Source: Bacillota bacterium (GTDB taxonomy: Bacteria > Bacillota > Clostridia > Lachnospirales > Lachnospiraceae). Taken from it: a stretch of DNA of 64,000 bases. Within the stretch, counting starts at the first letter, position 1; every line of letters begins with the position of its first letter. The notes beneath the pieces were generated by a model. The model ran no database searches and was not told the origin of the DNA. It saw only the letters and a list, made by a program, of their open reading frames with translations. The DNA is taken from the NCBI GenBank assembly GCA_023411555.1, contig JAEYOQ010000061.1, positions 62,001-126,000 of the forward strand, read 5' to 3'. The translations under genes were made by a program, and so were the position numbers. Positions 59,719 to 64,000 of this stretch are shown here, in pieces.

Positions 59719-60153
59719 ATGAAGATATCAACAAAAGGTAGATATGCACTCAGACTCATGTTGGATCTGGCGTTAAATAATACCGGAGAGTATATTACGA
59801 TAAAAAGTATAGCGGCAAGACAAGAAATCAGCGAAAAATATTTAGAACAGATCATATCCTTGCTCAATCGAGCCGGTTATGTCAAGAGTATCCGTGGTGC
59901 ACAGGGAGGGTATCGTCTCGCAAAGGAGCCTTCGGAGTATACGGTTGGTATGATACTGAGATTGACAGAGGGAAGTCTCTCACCGATTGATTGCATAGAG
60001 AATGAGGGAGATTGCAACAGAACAGGGAATTGTGTTACCAGAGAGGTATGGCAGGAGTTATATGATGCGATTAGTTCTGTCGTTGATCGGACCACGCTTC
60101 AGGATCTGGTGGATCGGCAATTGAGTAAAATACCATATGATTTTTCTATATAA
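59719..60153 (+). CDS. Rrf2-family regulator (IscR/CymR-like)
   Basis: A 144-residue regulator. The N-terminal winged helix (MKISTKGRYALRLMLDLA...SEKYLEQIISLLNRAGYVKSIRGAQGGY) is the Rrf2 hallmark. Three cysteines (C92, C99, C105) sit where IscR ligates a [2Fe-2S] cluster, but with x6 and x5 spacing rather than IscR's x5 and x5. CymR of Bacillus, which controls cysteine metabolism, lacks these cysteines. The next two genes make homocysteine and cysteine, so a role in sulfur metabolism sensed through Fe-S status is plausible. It starts at ATG 59719 behind AAGGAGGA. Confidence 0.9.
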   Translation: MKISTKGRYALRLMLDLALNNTGEYITIKSIAARQEISEKYLEQIISLLNRAGYVKSIRGAQGGYRLAKEPSEYTVGMILRLTEGSLSPIDCIENEGDCNRTGNCVTREVWQELYDAISSVVDRTTLQDLVDRQLSKIPYDFSI

Positions 60154-60217
60154 ATAATATAATAAGCTACAATTCTGAAACAGGGATTCCTTGATATCCC
60201 TGCGTGCCTGTAGGCTT

Positions 60218-60258
60218 AAAGGTTGCTTCAATAATATATATTTGAAGCAACCTTTTTA
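60218..60258 (+). terminator. Terminator of the Rrf2-family gene
   Basis: AAAGGTTGCTTCAA (from 60218) pairs with TTTGAAGCAACCTTT (to about 60255), followed by TT. The rest of 60154-60527 is AT-rich and holds only the promoter below. Confidence 0.85.
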
Positions 60259-60370
60259 AACAATTAGAGGAAAACATGAGTTGAAAATAGAATAATTATA
60301 AGGATTGAAAATAAGAATGATAAATAGCAAATAGCACAGCAAAAAATATGAAAAATTTCTCAATTATCTA

Positions 60371-60400
60371 TTGACAAAACAACCCTTATGAGTATATGAT
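60371..60400 (+). promoter_or_regulatory. Promoter of the O-acetylhomoserine sulfhydrylase gene
   Basis: TTGACA (60371-60376) and TATGAT (60395-60400) with an 18-base spacer. The leader of about 120 bases shows no S-box or T-box features that I recognise; a regulator site for the Rrf2 protein may be present but no palindrome stands out. Confidence 0.5.
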
Positions 60401-60527
60401 ATAAGCAATCCAATCAAAACCTAGTAAAATGCTATGAATACTATGGAATATAAAACTCCACTGGACTGCTTCATATTGATTATAGTAAAAAGGTTTGGTT
60501 TACGAAAAAATAAATGGAGGGTTATCT

Positions 60528-61817
60528 ATGGCGAATGATAAGAAATTACGTTTTGAAACTCTACAGCTTCATGCAGGGCAAGAAAAACCGGATAGTGCAA
60601 CCGGAGCGAGAAGTGTTCCGATCTATCAAACAAGTTCTTATGTATTTGATGACTGTGCACAGGCAGAGCGAAGATTCAATCTGAGTGAAGGTGGTAACAT
60701 CTATACCAGATTAATGAATCCTACCTCAGATGTGTTTGAACAAAGAATTGCGGCCTTAGAAGGCGGTGTTGCGGCATTGGCCACCTCCTCGGGAGCAGCA
60801 GCTGTCACATATGCAATTCAAAACATTGCACATGCCGGAGATCATATTATTTCGGCGCAGACAATCTATGGAGGTACATACAATCTGTTCGCCAATACCT
60901 TGCCTGATTTTGGTATCACAACAACCTTTGTTGATGGTGACGATCCAGAGAATTTTGAGAAAGCGATCCAGGAGAACACAAAGGCTATCTTTATTGAAAG
61001 CTTAGGAAATCCCAATTCCAGTATCATTGATATTAAGAAGGTTGCTGATATTGCCCATCGCAATAAGATACCCTTGATCGTAGATAATACCTTTGCTACA
61101 CCATACCTGCTTCGACCCATCGAATACGGAGCAGACGTAGTAGTACATTCCGCAACGAAATTCATAGGTGGTCATGGAACAACAATTGGTGGGGTAATCA
61201 TTGATAGTGGTAAATTCGATTGGGAGGCCTCTGGCAAGTTCCCTTCCTTAACGGAACCGAATCCCAGCTATCATGGAGTACAATTTACGAAGGCAGTTGG
61301 GGCACTTGCTTATATCATTAAGATACGGGTTACCCTAATGAGAGATACCGGGTCAACTATAAGTCCCTTCCATTCCTTCTTGTTCTTACAAGGGTTAGAG
61401 ACCTTATCACTTCGTGTGGAGCGTCATGTGGAGAATGCATTAAAGGTAGTTGATTTCTTAAGTAAACATCCTAAAGTCGAGAGGGTAAATCATCCATCCT
61501 TACAGGATAATCCTTATCATGGGCTATATCAGGAATATTTCCCGAAAGGTGCAGGCTCCATCTTTACCTTTGAAATCAAAGGAGATGCTGTAACAGCTAA
61601 GAAGTTCATCGATCATTTACAGATTTTTTCTTTATTAGCGAATGTTGCAGATGTAAAATCCCTGGTAATCCATCCGGCAAGTACGACGCATTCACAGATG
61701 AACGACCAGGAATTATTAGCTTCCGGAATTCAACCGAATACCATACGCTTATCCATAGGAACAGAACATATCGATGATATCCTTGACGACTTGTCAAATG
61801 CATTTAATAATATATAA
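60528..61817 (+). CDS. metY: O-acetylhomoserine (thiol)-lyase
   Basis: A 429-residue PLP enzyme that makes homocysteine from O-acetylhomoserine and sulfide (or cysteine from O-acetylserine). The N-terminal FETLQLHAGQEKPD, GNIYTRLMNPTSDVFEQRIAALEGG and the PLP lysine in HSATKFIGGHG (K211) are diagnostic of the direct-sulfhydrylation type. ATG 60528 follows AATGGAGGG; the in-frame GTG/TTG upstream is not supported. cysK follows 116 bases later and a sulfur or Fe-S responsive Rrf2 regulator precedes it. Confidence 0.95.
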   Translation: MANDKKLRFETLQLHAGQEKPDSATGARSVPIYQTSSYVFDDCAQAERRFNLSEGGNIYTRLMNPTSDVFEQRIAALEGGVAALATSSGAAAVTYAIQNIAHAGDHIISAQTIYGGTYNLFANTLPDFGITTTFVDGDDPENFEKAIQENTKAIFIESLGNPNSSIIDIKKVADIAHRNKIPLIVDNTFATPYLLRPIEYGADVVVHSATKFIGGHGTTIGGVIIDSGKFDWEASGKFPSLTEPNPSYHGVQFTKAVGALAYIIKIRVTLMRDTGSTISPFHSFLFLQGLETLSLRVERHVENALKVVDFLSKHPKVERVNHPSLQDNPYHGLYQEYFPKGAGSIFTFEIKGDAVTAKKFIDHLQIFSLLANVADVKSLVIHPASTTHSQMNDQELLASGIQPNTIRLSIGTEHIDDILDDLSNAFNNI

Positions 61818-61933
61818 TAGATAATAATATATTTGAAAATATAAGCGATTTTCACATATCAAAGAGTAGGCATGTTATGTTAATGAATAAAATATAAATG
61901 ATACTGCAGTATGCAGAGAAAAGGAGATATATT

Positions 61934-62866
61934 ATGGCAGAATATAAGAAGAGAATTACCGAACTGATCGGGAATACACCCTTACTGGAATTATCAAATT
62001 ATAACAAGAAGCATGAATTGGGAGGCAAAATTGTTGCTAAGCTGGAATATTTTAATCCGGCTGGAAGTGTAAAGGACCGTATCGCTAGAAAAATGATTGA
62101 GGAAGCTTTAAAGAGCGGAGAGATCGATCAGAATACCACGATCATCGAGCCTACCAGCGGTAATACGGGAATTGGTCTGGCAAGTGTGTGCGCCAGCTAT
62201 GGATTAAAGCTTGTGATTGCTATGCCTGAAACCATGAGTATTGAACGTAGGAATCTGATGAAGGCTTACGGCGCAGAGTTGGTTCTGACCGAGGGCGCAA
62301 AAGGCATGAAAGGTGCTATTGAGAAGGCAAAGGAATTAAAGGAGTCTATACCCAACAGCTTTATTCCTTCCCAATTTGAGAATCCCAATAACCCTAAGGT
62401 CCATGAGGAGACAACTGGCGTTGAGGTGTGGGAGGATACCAATGGTGAGGTTGACATCTTTGTTGCCGGTATCGGTACTGGCGGTACAATCTCAGGTGTT
62501 GGTGCTTACCTTCGTTCAAAGAAACCAGATGTGAAGATTATCGCAGTTGAACCTGCCGATTCACCTGTATTATCGGAGAAGAGAGCTGGAGCTCATAAGA
62601 TTCAGGGTATCGGTGCAGGATTCGTTCCTGACACTTTGAATACTGGTATATATGATGAGATTATTACCGTTACCAATGATGCAGCCTTTGAAACTGGAAG
62701 AGAAATTGCTAAAGTGGAAGGTGTCTTAGTTGGTATCTCCTCAGGTGCAGCCTTATGGGCAGCGACTCAGGTGGCAAAAAGACCGGAGAATGCAGGAAAG
62801 ACCATCGTAGTAATTCTGCCTGATACCGGTGAAAGATATCTGTCAACCGTAATGTTTGCAGAATAA
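61934..62866 (+). CDS. cysK: Cysteine synthase (O-acetylserine sulfhydrylase)
   Basis: A 310-residue PLP enzyme forming cysteine from O-acetylserine and sulfide. It has the PLP lysine in NPAGSVKDR (K47), the substrate loop TSGNTGIGLA, GIGTGGTISG and the C-terminal SSGAALWAA. Length is normal for CysK. ATG 61934 follows AAAAGGAGAT. The neighbours (Rrf2 regulator, metY) form a sulfur-amino-acid group. A terminator lies just downstream. Confidence 0.96.
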   Translation: MAEYKKRITELIGNTPLLELSNYNKKHELGGKIVAKLEYFNPAGSVKDRIARKMIEEALKSGEIDQNTTIIEPTSGNTGIGLASVCASYGLKLVIAMPETMSIERRNLMKAYGAELVLTEGAKGMKGAIEKAKELKESIPNSFIPSQFENPNNPKVHEETTGVEVWEDTNGEVDIFVAGIGTGGTISGVGAYLRSKKPDVKIIAVEPADSPVLSEKRAGAHKIQGIGAGFVPDTLNTGIYDEIITVTNDAAFETGREIAKVEGVLVGISSGAALWAATQVAKRPENAGKTIVVILPDTGERYLSTVMFAE

Positions 62867-62884
62867 TCACTCATAAAATAGAGG

Positions 62885-62935
62885 AAAGAACCTTATTCGT
62901 ATAAGCTATGTTTTTTCGGATAAGGTTCTTTATTT
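62885..62935 (+). terminator. Terminator of cysK
   Basis: AAAGAACCTTAT (62885-62896) pairs with ATAAGGTTCTTT (about 62920-62931), with CG/CG inside, followed by ATTTG. The remaining 62936-63210 is AT-rich; TTGACT near 63051 and TATAAT near 63074 may form the promoter of the next gene. Confidence 0.85.
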
Positions 62936-63210
62936 GTGCCCAGTTTATGGGTGTAATCTGATCAGCATTTATTAACTATGCCTTAGAAATATAACCATCA
63001 CTATATAAAACACTATTTAAACGCAATATAAAACAATAGCTGCTGTGTCTTGACTTGTTTTCGTATTTCATTTATAATTAGTTGAATATATAAAAAACAG
63101 ACACAAGTGAATTAATCGCTGATTTGATTGTAAGGATTTCATAACTATATAACAAGGTCAGGGAGCATTATGAGCCCGGATTATTATCAAACATGAAAGA
63201 GTGTACGCTT

Positions 63211-64000
63211 ATGTTGAAAAGTATGACAGGCTTTGGGCGGTGTGAGATAGCCGGAGTTGAACGAAAAATTACGGTAGAGATGAAGGCAGTGAATCACAGA
63301 TACTGCGATATTTCAATTAAGATGCCAAAAAAGCTGAGCTTTTTTGAAGCTGGTATCCGTAATGTATTGAAGAAATACGTTGGCAGAGGTAAAATAGATA
63401 TCTATATTACTTACGAGGACTACACAGAAAATAATGTATGTGTTAAGTATAATGCTGATCTGGCAAGAGAGTACTATACTAATCTGGAGAAGATGAGCAA
63501 GGAATTCGGTATTGAGAATGATATTCGTACCTCCGCTCTTTCCAGATATCCTGAGGTATTTACTCTGGAAGAACAGACCATCGATGAGAAGGAGCTCTGG
63601 GCGTTGGTGGAAGAAGCAGTAAATACGGCGGCAGCCCGCTTCGTAGAGACAAGAATCAGTGAAGGCGAACATCTGAAACAGGATATTGTTGCTAAGCTGG
63701 ATGGGATGTTAAAGCTGGTGGACTTTATTGAGACTAGATCACCGGAGATTGTTACCGAATATCGTAACAAGTTGATGGCAAAGGTTACTGAATTACTGGG
63801 TGACACAAAGGTTGAAGAAAGTATCCTTGTTACTGAGGTTACTATTTTTGCTGATAAGATCTGTGTTGATGAGGAGACAGTAAGACTTCGTGCTCATATC
63901 ATTAATATGAAGGAAGCCTTGAATGAAAGTGATAATGTCGGACGAAAGTTGGATTTTATTGCTCAGGAGATGAATCGCGAAGCCAATACCATTTTATCTA
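63211..64000 (+). CDS. yicC: YicC-family endoribonuclease/stress protein, partial, runs off right edge
   Basis: The visible 263 residues begin MLKSMTGFGRCEI and continue EMKAVNHRYCDISIKMPKKLS, the hallmark of the YicC N-terminal domain; the DUF1732 C-terminal region begins near EVTIFADKICVDEETVRLRAHI and reaches FIAQEMNREANTI at the edge, so only about 30 residues are missing. YicC proteins are linked to stationary-phase survival and RNA turnover. The ATG at 63211 is preferred; the in-frame ATG at 63193 would add six residues, and neither has a strong ribosome binding site. In Firmicutes it is usually followed by the extracellular matrix/gmk-rpoZ-priA block. Confidence 0.92.
   Translation, partial: MLKSMTGFGRCEIAGVERKITVEMKAVNHRYCDISIKMPKKLSFFEAGIRNVLKKYVGRGKIDIYITYEDYTENNVCVKYNADLAREYYTNLEKMSKEFGIENDIRTSALSRYPEVFTLEEQTIDEKELWALVEEAVNTAAARFVETRISEGEHLKQDIVAKLDGMLKLVDFIETRSPEIVTEYRNKLMAKVTELLGDTKVEESILVTEVTIFADKICVDEETVRLRAHIINMKEALNESDNVGRKLDFIAQEMNREANTILS

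Overview
The window looks like a chromosomal segment of an anaerobic, spore-forming, low-GC Firmicute, most likely a Lachnospiraceae/Clostridia species. The evidence is a V-type ATPase operon in the clostridial gene order, pyruvate:ferredoxin oxidoreductase, rubrerythrin, ferredoxins, GerA/GerC/GerB spore germination genes, a small spore-surface-like protein, AGGAGG-type ribosome binding sites and AT-rich intergenic DNA. I see no rRNA, tRNA, CRISPR array, prophage or complete insertion sequence. Species identity is inference.

Layout. 1-1.0 kb: the start of a V-ATPase-type gene cluster on the minus strand, running off the left edge. 1.4-2.4 kb: a LacI-family regulator. 2.9-11.7 kb: a second, complete V-ATPase operon on the plus strand (H-I-K-E-C-F-A-B-D) whose K subunit carries the residues of a Na+ site. 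12-14.3 kb: a Crp/Fnr-family regulator, an iron-sulfur repair protein (RIC) and rubrerythrin. 14.7-20 kb: nitronate monooxygenase-like protein, DUF1858, then gnd, zwf and a cyclase-family hydrolase. 20.5-27.6 kb: amino acid permease, DUF438/hemerythrin/PAS protein, spore-surface-like small protein and PFOR. 28-33 kb: DUF6514-like protein and a ger germination operon. 33-45 kb: M23 peptidase, DUF421, a LolD/MacB-type ABC exporter, GNAT, ferredoxin, flavin reductase, metallophosphoesterase, DUF4474, Mrp ATPase, ApbE. 45-52 kb: NusG-II protein, Gx transporter, nucleoside-type BMP/ABC importer and thymidine kinase. 52-60 kb: Fe-S protein, peroxiredoxin, EamA, Cof-type phosphatase, P-type ATPase. 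59.7-64 kb: Rrf2 regulator, O-acetylhomoserine sulfhydrylase, cysteine synthase and the start of a YicC-family gene.

The most interesting signals are regulatory or non-coding. (1) Four near-identical palindromes of the form TGTGAT-N4-ATCACA lie upstream of ric-rbr, DUF1858, DUF438 and the flavin reductase. In the first three a -10 element begins exactly 29.5 bp from the palindrome centre, the classic -41.5 class II geometry. The local Crp/Fnr protein has an N-terminal cysteine cluster and a CRP-like recognition helix that fits this operator, which suggests a small redox or nitrosative stress regulon. (2) A dispersed structured element occurs three times (28.5, 39.0 and 40.6 kb); two copies share a 110-nt core and the third keeps the architecture with different stem sequence. 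(3) A 238-nt long imperfect inverted repeat lies at 23.5 kb. (4) A leader with mutually exclusive antiterminator and terminator stems precedes the P-type ATPase and resembles an unassigned riboswitch. (5) Three consecutive hairpins separate the F and A genes of the V-ATPase operon.
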